Positions 24,601 through 36,374 are shown, counted from the stretch's first letter. The stretch: DNA of 64,000 bases from Rhynchospora pubera (GCA_028095005.1 CM051461.1:161358574-161422573); one strand, 5' to 3'. Made by a program: numbers and translations. Notes: generated by a model from the letters alone, not told the origin.

Positions 24601-25675
24601 TTAATGGAAAAAGATATGATTATAATATCCAATTAATATGTTAATAACTAATAAGTCAATTCAATTGGTAAATTTAGCTGAGATAATATACTACATTAAT
24701 AATTTATAATTCATGATGATGAGTAAGTACACTTTTAATTATTAATTAGTTATATATATTTTTCATGAGAAGATATTATATGATTTTATTATATTTAAAG
24801 TATTATTCAATTTTGCACTTTATTATATTTATTTGATATTATTTATTCATCCATATTGTATATTTTTTATTGAATTATTATTATCATTATTATTCGTTTT
24901 CTACCGTTATCCTACCCTTATCGTTAATTCATAACGGGTAAGGGTAGGGTACGGGTAAGCTAATTTTTAACGGGTACGGGTAGGATATGGATAAAGAAAA
25001 TTTTAACGGATGAGGGTAACGAAAATGTCTCTACCGTACCCTACCCTACCCATTGACAGCCCTAATTTTTGCCTATCTAAGTGGAATTATGTCTTGAATA
25101 TTCTCCTATTCTGGGAAACAATTAATTCCAAAGCCTAGTTGAGTTTTCAGTAGATTAATGAGGTAATAGGATTTATACATGCATTAGGGCAGTTATCCTA
25201 GAAACACAAACTCTATGAAATAGTTAAATAGAAATGGTAAATATATATAAAAGAAGATGCTCGAACATACATTTGTTGCACTGGACCAGGAGTACAATGC
25301 TATTATTAGACTTGACTTCATTATATTGCTTTCTGATACGAAATGGATTGCCAGGTTAGTCTCCTACCAAGCTTCATGCTACTATTATACTATTATGTAC
25401 AATACAGCATAACCTGAGCGACCCACATTGTACTGTGCCATTATCTACGCATGGTGAATACCCGGTCTTTACCGTGGCAAGAAAAAATTGTATAAAGGCT
25501 GAATAAACATGCAAAAGTAATAAAATAGAGATCCTTTGGTTTCATTATTGGGCACTTTTTCAGACCGCTATGATTAAATGAATATTATACTCTTTAATAA
25601 AATTACTGCAGGTTTCCTCCCATTAAGTGTGGTGACTATTTGGAGGAACGCTTTAGAGTAACATATAGCCAGTAA
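21637..25675 (+). CDS. 2-oxoglutarate/Fe(II)-dependent dioxygenase, paralogue 3 (ODD-3)
   Basis: Eleven exons: 21637-21717, 21801-21996, 22064-22129, 22378-22429, 22743-22864, 22950-23050, 23278-23336, 23712-23768, 23912-23957, 24178-24257 and 25612-25675. The total is 924 bp, 307 residues, intact. Motifs are AHSDYGMITLLVTDG (H188, D190), STVHRVV (H249) and ERYS (R258, S260). Copy-specific changes include KLEIKTDYRGF in the N-terminal half, ERMPAW after exon 3, and VAFFLDPNNE in exon 10. Intron 2 (21997-22063) is identical over all 67 bp to intron 2 of ODD-4, so these two copies are closest, or have undergone gene conversion. Intron 10 contains a 678-bp hAT-like element. An AATAAA lies only 20 bp after the stop; whether it is used is unknown. 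Confidence 0.9.
24387..25064. mobile_element. hAT-like non-autonomous element in intron 10 of ODD-3
   Basis: This 678-bp element has TIRs TAGGGCTGTCAA and TTGACAGCCCTA. It is flanked by ATTTTTG at 24380-24386 and 25065-25071 (7 bp, or 8 with one mismatch, matching hAT habits). ODD-1, -2 and -4 have an empty site (TATTTGCCTATCTAA). Both ends are rich in GGGTA/TACCC words. No transposase frame is seen. Confidence 0.85.
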
Positions 25676-26345
25676 TGACTTGTAAATTTGTATAAATAAA
25701 AAAAGCCAGTGACATTTGGAAAGATAATTAGTTGTTATTGTTAATTAAGACAGTTTGGTTTTGTTTTCGGGAAACCAAAAAACATTAGTTTGATTATATT
25801 TGGATCGATTCGTATGGCCGATTGCACACCCATTGTAATAGCTGATATGTGTCGTTAGTTTTAACGGACGAGCACGCTTAGACTGATCGATATAGACCAA
25901 CTAATTGAAAAATGAAAAAATCGATATCGCAAGGAAACTCATTAGTACTAAGTTGTCATCGTATCATAATTATAAGACATGATTAAGCATCTATTTTATA
26001 CTGTAGATCGGCACAAACCTTGAAGCCTTCCCAAAAGTTATTAAATTGTTGATTTTTGATCAAAGTACAAAAATCAAATCATGTCTCATAGATATAGTGT
26101 TAATTTTGATAGCCTTTCTCAGATAAAATCGCTATAACTTTTTTTTGGATAGTTTTATAGGTAGCAGGAATAAGATGATCATAATCTCAATGCATAATCA
26201 GTATCGATGCCTTGAAAAAGGAGTCCATGTGATCGAGATAGGCGGGAAGTCAAGGCTGTGCTACTATATCATTTTTAGAGGAGAGATTTAGGATAGGCTT
26301 GAGTAGAATAAACTCTACGTCCTAAATTTGAAATTACAAATAATA
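25676..26345 (+). repeat. Duplicated 3' flank of ODD-3 (matches the ODD-4 flank)
   Basis: Sequence after the ODD-3 stop runs parallel to the sequence after ODD-4 (59038-59900). It includes TCAATATCGCAAGGAAACTC-like words, the GTATCGATGCCTTGAAAA block, and AAGTCAAGGCTGTGCT. The ODD-2 flank matches only as far as 21107. The ODD-3/ODD-4 unit is therefore longer to the right than the ODD-2 unit. Confidence 0.7.
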
Positions 26346-26621
26346 GTCATTTGGAAATTAAGTCTTTACTTTTTTTTTCCCCACTCATCCCTCTTTCTTT
26401 AAGGCCTTGATCGGAACTGCTAAAAACTGGGTGAGAAATGGAAATGGAATTCTACTTTTAAAAAATTCCTGATCGGAAGCGAGGGAAGCAACAAAAATGT
26501 GTTGATTTCACGTGACTTCAGCCCCGTAAAATCGCGCTGTGAATTCTTGCCCAAAAATCAAGAAATTTGGCGAGAATTCTCACGGCTCTTCCGATGCGAC
26601 TCCTCCTTCCCTCCTCATCAA

Positions 26622-27194
26622 TCACGTGATTTCTTCTCCTCTGACCCACGTGAACTTCCTATCAAAACTTCTAAAATCTAAAAGATTGAAGTGATCTATC
26701 CAATTATTAAACTTGTTTATATTTCTAGTATCGAAGGAAATCCCCCTTCTTTCTGATCTTTTTCTAATCGTGTTGAAATCCCCACTTATGATCCAGGGAC
26801 CAGAGCTAGTATTACCAATTTTATTAAGCTCGTCCCAGAAAGCTTGCTTCTGGTTAGCTAGCACAGGACCATAGGTGGTGGTAAAGATGAACTCTATGTT
26901 TCTGTTTCTAATAATCAGCTTGACTGAGATGGAGAACTCCTCTATCAGCCAGCCCACTACTTTAAACACATTAGAATTAATACCCAGGAGAACCCCACCT
27001 AAGACTCCCTTAGAAGGTATAAATTTCCAATCAAAACTCAAAGCTAATGAGAGCAAATAATTTTTGAAGAACTTGCTCTTTTTAGTTTCTTGTATCCCTA
27101 TAATATCTAACTTTTCGAAACGAATTAGATAAAAAATGTAACCCTTCTTTTCACTAGTTCCTAAGCCTCGTGCATTCCAAGTAGTGTACCTCAT
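26622..27194 (-). pseudogene. LINE ORF2, endonuclease part only
   Basis: A frame of 190 codons starting MRYTTWNARG is the apurinic/apyrimidinic-like endonuclease domain that nicks target DNA in plant L1-type LINEs. Visible landmarks are N7 in WNARG, E36 in GIQETK, TTYGP at 106-110, SGDFN with D139 and N141, and FTWVRG near the end. The frame stops just before the rest of the endonuclease, and no reverse transcriptase follows, so the element is cut at its 3' side. Its ATG overlaps the stop of the upstream ORF1 (ATGA, 27194-27191). Confidence 0.85.
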
Positions 27195-29236
27195 TGAGAA
27201 ACCAAATGAGATCCCACAGGTTGTAAATCAACTATATTACTCAAAGAATTCAAGGCATTCTGAAGAAAATTAACTATGTTTGAAGGGTTCCCTTTCTTAA
27301 TCTCATTAATGAAATTCAATTTAATTTCTAACTCACTATCTATGTAAATACCCAAATCGTCCAACAACTCAAGGATTTGAATATCACTTAAACTACAATA
27401 AGGAACAAACGAGAATTGGGGATTACCTGCAGGGAGCTCAGGAGGACTTGGAGTAGCATTAGTATCTAACACCTGCAATCCAGCATCAGTTGTCTCATTG
27501 ATCTGTCCATCTTCCATCTCAATGTCAGTCTCTTGATGTTGGAGAGGTGGTTGCTCCTGTACCTGACTCATATCCCCCTTATCCTTGTTGCTAGTGTCTT
27601 TGAAGAGCACTCTAGCTTTTTTGACTGGGGTAGAAACACTAACTTCATCCCTGTTGGATTGAGTGGGGTCAGACTTATTTTGCTTCTTCTTCAGCCGAGC
27701 CGCCAGAGCCCTGTTCCTAGCCTCTAGGAGCTCCATTTTTTAGAGCATTTCCTTTTGAGACAACTCTCTATTTGGGTCAGGAATATGTCTATTGTGCAGT
27801 TCCTCCGCTCTGTCAGGAATTTCAGAGGTTGCATCTTCCACTGGCTCCTCCTTAATCACCTTTCTCTGACCTTTTTTGGGGCCATCTATGATCATTTTTA
27901 GCAGGCCTTTTTCCACCATCTTGCTGATAATACCAGACATACTACTGGCATCACACGAGTAAGTGATCCCTGGTTCAAAAACCAGCTCCGAACCTTCCAA
28001 ATCTTCATCATCCAATATCACTATTCTCTCATTCTCTTCAGCTTCAGGTTCTACACGAGTTTCCTTTTCCACAGAGTTGACTTTGCTTTTGGTTTTGCTA
28101 GGTTGACCTATCCCTCTAGTAACTCTGTTTGCTTCCTCATTCCATCTATGGGCCTGGCTTTCTTTGATAGCTTTTTTTAACTTCGCTATCTCAGCCTCCT
28201 TTTCTAGCAGAAGTTTCTCCTTTCCTGTCACAGACTGCAAGACCTCAACAGGGGAAGCCTTATTTCCAATAGAGATACCAGCAAGGCTTGCTTGTTTTTT
28301 GGACTGCGATCTGGTCAGAACTCCAGGGCTGGACTGATTAGGGGCAATTGGCAGAGGGGGAGTGATATTGGGCGAAGAGGAAGTTTTTGGTAAGGTTGAG
28401 GGAGTTTTGGTGGATACTGGAATGACTGGAGAAGAGTTTTTAGTGGTAGGAGTGTTGCTGTTAATTGGAGGGTTCTTTCTCTTCCTGCTTCTCTTTTTTG
28501 GTTTAGTGGGAAAAGGTTGGTTTACTGGAAGGGCCAAGGGAATAACGTTTTTTGCTACTGGCTTAGGAGGGACCATTGCATCTAACCTTGCTTGATCTTG
28601 AAGAGTTAGCTCAAATTTCACCAAGCTTTTAATAAGCTCATGGAAGTCTGATCTCACCACATCTTCTTCTAGCACAAAGTGAACTTTTGCCAACACTATC
28701 TCACCAGACTTCTTACAGATCTCATACCTCCTATAAGCAGGAATCATATCCCTTTCACCTACTTCCACCAAAACCCTATAGAATCTCTCATCCAATCCGA
28801 GCAAAGAAGTATCATCTGCTCTTCTAATTTGTCCAAACTTAAACATCTTCCTAACTCCATTCCAATTCTTTCACCCATATGGAAGATCCACAATTCTTAC
28901 CCAAAAGGTCTCAGATTCTATTCTATCCTCAAATTCGGGAACACTTCTTAAGATAGGAAAGTTTCTACGTACCCGATTACTGTCAGAGATTTCTATATTT
29001 CCCACGCGGAACATCTCCTCACACCATTGGATTGAGAGCCCCACAATCTGAAACCTCTGATTAGCCATGAGAATTACTAGGTGTTGTTCCAGCGGGAAGC
29101 GGCATCGCATCTCAACCATCACATCAACCAGAGTTAGCCGTGAATCCGCTTGAATCACAATGCTACGCGCCACTTCCGCCTCTACTTCAACATTCTCGTC
29201 GTCTTCCTCTACTCGAATCGGATCTAGGTTTGACAT
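27191..29236 (-). pseudogene. LINE ORF1 with DUF4283-like domain and basic/coiled region
   Basis: One reading frame of about 680 codons runs from the ATG at 29236 (MSNLDPIRVEEDD) to a TGA at 27193-27191. It is interrupted by two in-frame stops: TGA at 28873-28871, exactly where the related protein at 48.2-49.6 kb has Trp after LPFG, and TAA at 27742-27740. The order is an acidic start, a DUF4283-like domain (about residues 20-190, with FWVRIVDLP and IPAYRRYEI), a Lys/Pro-rich region with TRSQSK, then acidic and charged helical segments. Proteins of this kind probably bind the element RNA. The same family recurs in the CACTA-like element at 44.8-50.4 kb. The stops make this copy inactive. Confidence 0.75.
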
Positions 29237-29845
29237 TGCTCTTTCTTTCTCCGCTTGCTCCCTCAAAGAATGGAGCAGAGAGGTAGATCTAGGGTTTGGT
29301 AAGAAAAGAAGAGGAGACGGAGAGGTCAAGATAGAGGATAGAAGGGGACTAGATTTATGTTTCAGAAATGAGATCTGGATTGATGCAGATGAAGAGACGT
29401 CTTTTGAGTTTCTGGGAACCTTCTGGAAATTACAATTGCTAGATGTATGTCCCGTACAATTACATTTGAAGTAAATTGGGGATTCTCTGCAATTTTTCGC
29501 CAGATGGCCACGACCTCCACATCTCAGACAAAAATCCTTCATCTGACGGATCAGATCACCTTTCTTGGCATCTTTAAGATTCGTACTCACTTTCTTGAAG
29601 TGAATTGATTGAATCTTGGAATTCCGGTTATAGTTAGTATTATCTAACTTACAATTATCCCTCACCGCCTTAGCGAAAGAGGCTAGAGCGCAGCAGTGAG
29701 TGTTGACTATCTCTCCAATACCAGACACCACCGGAGAGTAAGAGCCAAACTTTTTGATTAATAACCTAGCTCTAATATCCTTTCTTCATGCTCCGGAGGA
29801 ACTAGCTTATCCTCTTTCTGAGAATTAAGCCAAACTCTCTCCATG
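29237..29845 (-). pseudogene. LINE upstream ORF with CCHC zinc knuckles
   Basis: The ATG at 29845 begins MERVWLNSQKEDKLVPP. After a frameshift near 29775 the frame continues through GSYSPVVSGIGEIV to two zinc knuckles. The first is complete (CLRCGGRGHLAKNC). The second has lost its first cysteine (YFKCNCTGHTSSNC). The frame then runs without a stop into the MSNLDPIRV start of ORF1. This looks like a separate small nucleic-acid-binding ORF ahead of ORF1, so the element would have three ORFs. Alternatively an older stop between them has been lost. Confidence 0.65.
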
Positions 29846-30653
29846 AGAAGGCAGATCTATCAGCTACTAGATCGTCGGAGAAGAAGGGAAGGAAAGAAGA
29901 AACTATATGTAAACAGAAGGAGACAACGAAAGCTAACCTTGGAGCTCAAGCATGCTCTTTTCAATTCAAAGAAAACTTTTTTTTCCAGATAGATCAGTCC
30001 ACATTCCTCTTTAATTCATTTTTTCATTCTTCACTTTCTCCGTCTCTCCCAGCACATCTCCCGAAGAAAGAGAAAAAGTTATTCATTAATGCTTTTCCTT
30101 CTCCGTTCATGGCAGCCTCCGAAATCAGCTCGCAACACAAGTGTCATGGATGAGTAGATCGGTCCATCCTCTTTCATTCGAGTACCGTTTCTTTGCCATG
30201 GATGAGTACTCGATTTTCTGTCTAATTTTTCTTTCTCAATTCTTTTTTGTCTAATTTCTCTTTCTCAATTCTTTTTTGTAGCTTTCTAGGTTGCAGATCT
30301 GAAGCTTTTGGTGGGTGCTACGGACAAATTTTGGTACGATTATTCATCCTCATGTTTTTAATTCTTACAAATTAATTCCTTTTCTTCTTAATTTTCCAGT
30401 GATTTCGCTTTCCGACTCTTTTTTTCGCTCATGTGTTCTTCGTATGTCTCTTTTATAGCTTGCTTAGTTCAAAATCTGGAGCTTTTGTCTTTCAGCTTCC
30501 TCTTTTAAAGAAAGAGTGCTGGCTTCTTTAGCCATGGTGAGTACTCTTTCTTTATATCTTTGTCTGCTATTATTCATGCTCCAGTGTTTGTTCCACTTTA
30601 ACGAATGTACTGAAAAAAAGTCTATTACATTTCCTTTCGCTATTGCATATATT

Positions 30654-30655
<2 letters not shown>

Positions 30656-30688
<33 letters not shown>
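30656..30688. repeat. (TA)n microsatellite
   Basis: Alternating TA of about 33 bp. It produces spurious Ile/Tyr frames on both strands. Confidence 0.95.
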
Positions 30689-30691
<3 letters not shown>

Positions 30692-31249
30692 TGTGTTGCA
30701 CATTTCTTTACAGCTATGTTCATGTTTGTGCCAGTTCCTCTATGGATATCAAATTTCCCATCTCAACATTTTCCTCTAATTAAATTAACATCATGCGGCT
30801 TCTTATTTCATATATATGTGTTTTGGTCAGTCCCTCTATGAACAATTGTGTTTTTCATAAACAGAAATTAGCACATTTTATTTTATCCAAATGTAGTTAT
30901 TTTGTTTCTTTACTATCTGTACCTATAGATCTTGATTACTTTTTCACTTTTATTGTATCGGCCGAGGAAATAGCAAGTAAATTAAACCAATATGTAAATT
31001 TGTTTCTCAGTGCAGGGTGAAATTTTTTTGACAAATTGCTAAGATAATTTAAGAATTTTCTTTGTTTATAGCAGCTATTTATAAAAAAATTATATTCTTT
31101 GACCAAAAAAATATGTGTTGGTGATTCTCATGAACACAAAAAGGAAGTAAATTGACATAGGAAGAAAGTTGGTAATACAAGTTCTACAAATAAAAACATA
31201 AATTGATGTGCAATTACTAATGCAGGCGTTCTTATATGTGATTTGATCT

Positions 31250-31315
31250 AGGTTGGGCAGGAGAAAGACTACTAGCAGAATTTGGTTCCGAGTTCCAACA
31301 GACTACATGCGCAAG
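31250..31315 (+). pseudogene. Possible captured exon in the Helitron-like segment
   Basis: After an acceptor-like TCTAG, an open stretch reads LGRRKTTSRIWFRVPTDYM and ends before AAGG|GTCAG. It is unrecognised and short, and the assignment is tentative. Confidence 0.2.
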
Positions 31316-32879
31316 GGTCAGTCCTAAATTATACATAACTTGATTATGAAAATATTATCAAAATTAATTTAACGAAATGGTCCTCTCTTGCTAGAAATTA
31401 TTCCTCAAGAATCATAGGAGTTCCATTGTACTTCTGATAGCTTCAATTTCACAATATGAACTTCCTTGGTGGTGCTCAGCCTCAAGTTTAGTCTGGTCGG
31501 ATGCAATGAGATTGGGCACAAATCTGTGCCTTACCTTTGATAGCTTCAATCTGGATTCTGGACAGCACAAATTTGTGCCTTACCTCACTTCTGGAGATTT
31601 CTTCGTACTTGAACTCATGTAAGGTTCTCAACTTCTGATCCTTCAACTTTTTAGGTTTTACAAAGCGGTACTGAGATTTTCTTTTATCCTCAATTATAAA
31701 CTTCGCATGATCCTGAGAGTGCAAAATTAGTTCAGTTTTGATTGTTGAAGAAGCGTTGTCTGGAGTTGCTGCATAATACCTTTTATTTATTTGTGTTTTC
31801 TTAAAAAATTTCCACCACGATGCCCTTTGATCCTTATTTAGAGACAGAATATTTTTATTTTGAGGAAATTTTTATAGGCTTCTTTGCTTTTTTTCAGAAT
31901 TAAAAATAAAATATCTTATAAATCCAAGCAAGGTTCACTGAAGGTGGCGAAGGTGAAAGAGATTGTTTTACTATGACCTAATACTGATACCAATACAAAC
32001 CTGAATCTAAAAGATCATTTTATTGAGCAGGTACATTTTTGGAATGCAAAAATGGTGCTTGATTTATGTTTATTTTAGAGCTCCCAAAATTTCTTTTGCT
32101 GGTATGAAAGAACCTGAGTTCTAGACTCACTTCAAAACAAAATAAAATAATATTTCTAACAACTAAGCAACTTTTAATTTCATGGTAAAACTGTCAATGG
32201 AAGATTTCCCTGTCATTTAATGGAAACAAGCCATTCTCTCTATGTTTTAGTGTGATTATTTTGTAATTCACTGTCAATTGACTGGAAGCCTACTTGGATG
32301 TTTTATAAAACAAAACTATAATTCAATAAAAGTGAAAACTTCTTATTATTTCATAAAATACCTTCTTTAATTTTAATTTTAGCAATTTAATATTCCCATT
32401 ATCTTAGCTGTCATAACATTTATCTTAATGAAGGCCTTTCTTTACATCAAGAGAAGAGAGAGTGCTGTCTGAAGAAGCTCGATCTCCTTGAGGTTGTTGA
32501 ATACATAATCTCTCATTAATTTAATCATTGAATTTTATAATATTTAAATAGATTATTTTTTGTTTCACATAAGATCACATTAGAGAAAGATCAAACATAT
32601 TTTCTGGAAGGATATGCATGTACCGAAATTCACCTCGAATTGGTATATATTTTTATCAACCTCAAATGCTTTTGTTCGATATCCATTATATTTTTGTGAT
32701 ATAGAATTCTAGAGCAGTGCTCCTATAAGTTATTTTATTTTATATTGAGTTCTGATTAGAACCGATAAGAACTAAATTATATACACCAATAGTTTTCTTT
32801 ACAATGCCGAGTTATTAAACAAAAATCGAAAATTTTTTGTTCAACAAATACATCTTAACATCTCAGATTCATTGTGCAG

Positions 32880-34894
32880 CTGCACTGAAAGCAGCACCGA
32901 AAGCAGTAGCTACTGACAAGGAGAAAGTGAATAAAGTTGTTTTAGCATACAACGGTGACCTAGAAACCTTATGTGCCCAGCTGTTCGATGAGGGTTGCGC
33001 AGTGTACCGACCACGATCTCCTATGGCTCTGGCTATTGAACACGGTGCGTTTGAGTTCTCTTCTCCTCTTACTTTGTGCATCCTCCCCTCTTTTCTTCGA
33101 TTGGATCTGTTATTCCCCTCTTCTGTACTGTTCTCGTTGCTGTTCATTGGTGCTTTTTTTCCCCCGCTCATTCACAGGTTGTTCATCCTTTTATTCTTAA
33201 CTTCATAGGGCTTTCCCAATTTGCTTTCAATTTTACACTGATAGCCTTTTTTTTTCCTCTCAACTGCAGTACTTCATGGTTGGAGGCTAAGCTGTAGCTG
33301 CCAGTCTGCTGCTATATATGAGAGCTTTTGTGTTGTGGTAGGTTTTCATATTTGAATATCTTTTCATTTGTCCTTTTAGGTAAAGATTTCATATTTCTAT
33401 ATAATGATTGATGGTGTAGCCTGCTATTCCCTTGCTATGTCAATGACATGCCCTACCTCTGTAATGTCACCTCTGATGGCTATTTTTATGTTTGGACTCC
33501 AAAATTTGTACTATAAATTTCCATCTTCTTACATATTTAATAAAGATACAAGAAGGTTGTTGTTCATTTTGTATAGTGCAATCTCAGATCTTTTGTTTTA
33601 AAAATGCCCTCAATGAGCTAACTAAAAAATTAGAATTTAGAACACTATAACCAAGCTTTTATTTTTTCTAAAAAATAGAGTATAAATCAGATATATGTTC
33701 GAGGATAACTATTTCATGCACATAAAAGTTCTGATCAATCATTTTATAATTATAAAAAGAATTGAGATTTGCTGGTGTTATAAAAATATTCTTCATGTGC
33801 TATGATTCCTAAACAAATTGCGACTTGCTGATGATACATATGAATTTCAGCTGGGGCAGCAGCAGGGAGGTACCTGCAAGGAAATATTTGGTATAAACAC
33901 TGTGTTCAGGTACATGCCTCATTAAAAAATTTACAAATTGTACGGTTTGATTGCCTTAATGTAAATGCTAATCACTGTTGGTTGCTTTTGATCTTTAACC
34001 CTAAAGGAATTGGCAACTTTTAGTTGTGCATGTTAGTTCGTGGACTTAACTGCTCCGTAACAAATCAATGTATGCAAAAGCTAGCTGTAATTAACAAAAT
34101 AAGATTCATTTTATTTTATTAATTTGGCTTTTTTTTAAAAAATTGAACAATAAATATTTTTTTTATTTATCTGTACTTTGCTTCGACTCCTAATGGTCGT
34201 TTCTTCGAATTAAGCTCATGTCTTGAACCTCTTTTTATAAATTTGAGATTAGATATAATAGACTTCCATATTACTTACTCTCCTGATGATCATCGTCTTT
34301 TTTAAATTGTTCACAAAATGTACTACATTTTGACTTCAGCATGGTAAATCAGCCACTCGAGGGACATCAACACCATCAGCTCTTGCACAATACCTACTAC
34401 ATAGTAATGGTGAGTTAATTTTTTTGTTAATTCACTCAAATTACTTTCTATGTCTAAGAAATTACTGTGTTGTTGTCGAAAGAGGATGGTTGATTCAGAT
34501 AGGAAAATTTGGTGAAGTAAAAGATAATCATCTACCTTGCAAGTTCGCAGTGCACTGTCATTTTTATTTTTCATTTTCCCTTTATGAATTGTCCGTGTAA
34601 ATAACAGTTGGCATTTTCCCTTTCCATTTTCATTTTCCCTCTATGGCTTATTGGCATTTTTTACTTGGTAAATTCAATTCAATACCAAGTTAGCTTTTAG
34701 TACCTATTTGCAGTTGAATTTTAACCTCAATTGATAATTATGCCTGATTGCACTGAGATCTTTGCATAGAGCATGTACTACTTGAAACATAAGTAAACAT
34801 GTTAATGTAGTGCATATACGTTTAATAGCAACATTTCTATCAGTACACAATTTTAATTTTCTTCATTGCACCAGAGAGGAAGCCCAAGAATTAA
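32880..34894 (+). pseudogene. Captured partial gene, four exons with compatible phases
   Basis: Four pieces flanked by AG..GT can be joined in one frame: 32880-33044, 33851-33909, 34340-34409 and 34875-34894, ending at TAA 34892-34894. The phases fit at every join (2+1, 0, 1+2). Landmarks are KEKVNKVVLAYNGDLETLC, PMALAIEH, GRYLQGNIWYKHCVQ and SALAQYLLHSN. I do not recognise the protein. The 5' exons are missing and the gene ends about 200 bp before the Helitron terminus, so it looks like the C-terminal end of a host gene carried by the Helitron. It could still be transcribed. Confidence 0.45.
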
Positions 34895-35129
34895 TGAAGC
34901 AGCGATATTTACTTCTGAGAAAGAGACCAAGAAAAATTCAACATTTATATTCTTATTTTCATATTATTTATTATTTTTTTTCATAATTTATCTATTTGCA
35001 CTATGGTTGATAGATGTAATAAAATGAACTATAATTCTACAAATAAGAGTACAAATAGGTCGCGCAACGCGCGATAGAACCACTAGTCTAGTTAATTGTG
35101 ATGTAATACACTAGCTATTCCATATAGCC

Positions 35130-35131
<2 letters not shown>

Positions 35132-35163
<32 letters not shown>
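35132..35163. repeat. (TA)n microsatellite left of fold-back element A
   Basis: Alternating TA of about 30 bp directly abuts the terminal GAGTTTTGC of the next element. The same arrangement recurs at most element joints up to 43.0 kb. Confidence 0.95.
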
Positions 35164-35166
<3 letters not shown>

Positions 35167-35565
35167 TTTTGCTATGGTGAGTTGCAACTCACCAAAGCGT
35201 CCGTGAGTCGCGCTCAAATTTTCGAAATTTAGTTCAAAATGACCGATCCAAACCATCTAATATGATCTCCCTATTTAAATCTCCATGCAGACCAAATTTT
35301 ATATTTTTTTCGAAATTTTTAAGTATTTTTTTAAAATTTTAGAAAATCATTAATCTAATTAATTCTGAACCGTTCAAAAATAGCAGTTTTTAAAAATCCG
35401 AAATAAATACTTAAAAATTTCAAAAAAATATAAAATTTGGTCTGCATGGAGATTTCAATAGGGAGATCGTATTAGACGGTTTGGATCGGTCATTTTGAAC
35501 AAAATTTCGAAAATTTGAGCGCGACTCACGGACGCTTTGGTGAGTTGCAACTCACCATAGCAAAA

Positions 35566-35568
<3 letters not shown>
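35164..35568. mobile_element. Fold-back MITE A (family GAGTTTTGCTATGG)
   Basis: This is a near-perfect inverted repeat of about 405 bp. Each end carries the 18-bp palindrome GGTGAGTTGCAACTCACC (35176-35193 on the left). Next come CGTCCGTGAGTCGCGCTC, the shared core GACCGATCCAAACC, and an AT-rich centre. It is flanked on both sides by (TA)n. It has no coding capacity. Confidence 0.9.
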
Positions 35569-35596
<28 letters not shown>

Positions 35597-35601
<5 letters not shown>

Positions 35602-35985
35602 GGATTACTAAAATGCTATGCATAGCATGGATGATCTTTGTGCTACAGATTTGTTCTTGAATTTCATGCTTCAAACTATCGATCCAAACCGTTCATTATT
35701 TTCCTCGTATTGAAATCTCATTAGAAATCAAATTTTACATTTTTTTTAATTTATTTTTACTAGTTTTCTCATATTTTTTAAAATCCTTAATCTAATAAAT
35801 TTTGGACCCTTCAATAATAGCGATTTTAAAAAAATCTGAAAAAAAATGTAAAAATTTAAAAATTTGTAAAATTTGATTTCTAATTAGATTTCAATATGAA
35901 GAAGATAATGAATGATTTGGATCGGTTGTTTAAAGCATTATATTTAAGAACGAATTCGTAGCACGAAAGTCATCCATGCTAACGC
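35597..35985. mobile_element. Fold-back MITE B (terminal ATGCTATGCATAGCAT)
   Basis: The left end has the perfect 16-bp palindrome ATGCTATGCATAGCAT (35613-35628). The core CGATCCAAACCGTTCA and its inverse GATTTGGATCGG occur at about 35685 and 35915. The right end is less complete and joins element C without a (TA)n spacer. Confidence 0.75.
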
Positions 35986-36316
35986 GCCATTGATGGCACG
36001 TGCCATCAATTTTCTATCGACTCGTTTTTCGAAATTCAAAAGTCAAACGGTCGATCCAAATCGTTCAAGTTAATCAAAATATTGAAATACCTTTGGAGAT
36101 CAAATTTTACATTTTCTCAAATTTTTTTGCTATTTATTATGATATTTTTAAATTGGAGGGCCTGAAATACTCTAATCATAATAAATAGCAAAAAAAATCG
36201 AAAAAATATAAAATTTGGTCTCCAAAGATATTTCAATATAGAGAACAAATTGAACGGTTTGGATTGACCATTTGAATTTTGGATCTCGAAAAATGACTTG
36301 ATGGCACGTTAGCCAT

Positions 36317-36318
<2 letters not shown>
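35986..36318. mobile_element. Fold-back MITE C (terminal GATGGCACGTGCCATC)
   Basis: The left end has the 18-bp palindrome TGATGGCACGTGCCATCA (35991-36008). The core CGATCCAAATCGTTCA near 36051 faces GAACGGTTTGGATTGACC near 36252. The right end (GATGGCACGTTAGCCATTCTC) abuts (TA)n. Confidence 0.75.

Positions 36319-36319
<1 letters not shown>

Positions 36320-36368
<49 letters not shown>
36320..36368. repeat. (TA)n microsatellite between elements C and D
   Basis: About 49 bp of alternating TA abuts the ends of both elements. Confidence 0.95.

Positions 36369-36374
<6 letters not shown>

Larger units (their letters stand above)
29960..35091 (+). mobile_element. Helitron-like segment (3' end clear, 5' end not found)
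   Basis: The 3' terminus is canonical: a perfect 6-bp-stem hairpin TCGCGC-AAC-GCGCGA at 35060-35074, followed 13 bp later by CTAG at 35088-35091 and then T, as expected for insertion between A and T. The 5' TC end could not be placed; the start given here is only the edge of the LINE. The interior carries exon-like pieces. No RepHel protein is seen, so the element is non-autonomous. Confidence 0.65.

Noticed and set aside
28362..29474. Plus-strand frames across the LINE
   Set aside because: They are antisense shadows of the minus-strand ORF1, which has recognisable motifs and a relative elsewhere in the window.
14150..29845. One LINE split between 14-15.6 kb and 26.6-29.8 kb
   Set aside because: It is tempting because one has the 3' half and the other the 5' half on the same strand. 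But ODD-2 and ODD-3 lie between, there is no overlap to compare, and on the minus strand the 5' half (higher coordinates) would be separated by 11 kb of intact genes. Two independent copies are simpler.
30464..30779. Small membrane proteins encoded across the (TA)n tract
   Set aside because: The hydrophobic Ile/Tyr runs come only from reading TA repeats on both strands. There is no supporting coding pattern.
33076..33297. Membrane-protein frames at 32.9-33.3 kb
   Set aside because: They are intron sequence of the four-exon partial gene read in other frames. The pyrimidine-rich tract gives false Leu/Phe/Ser runs.
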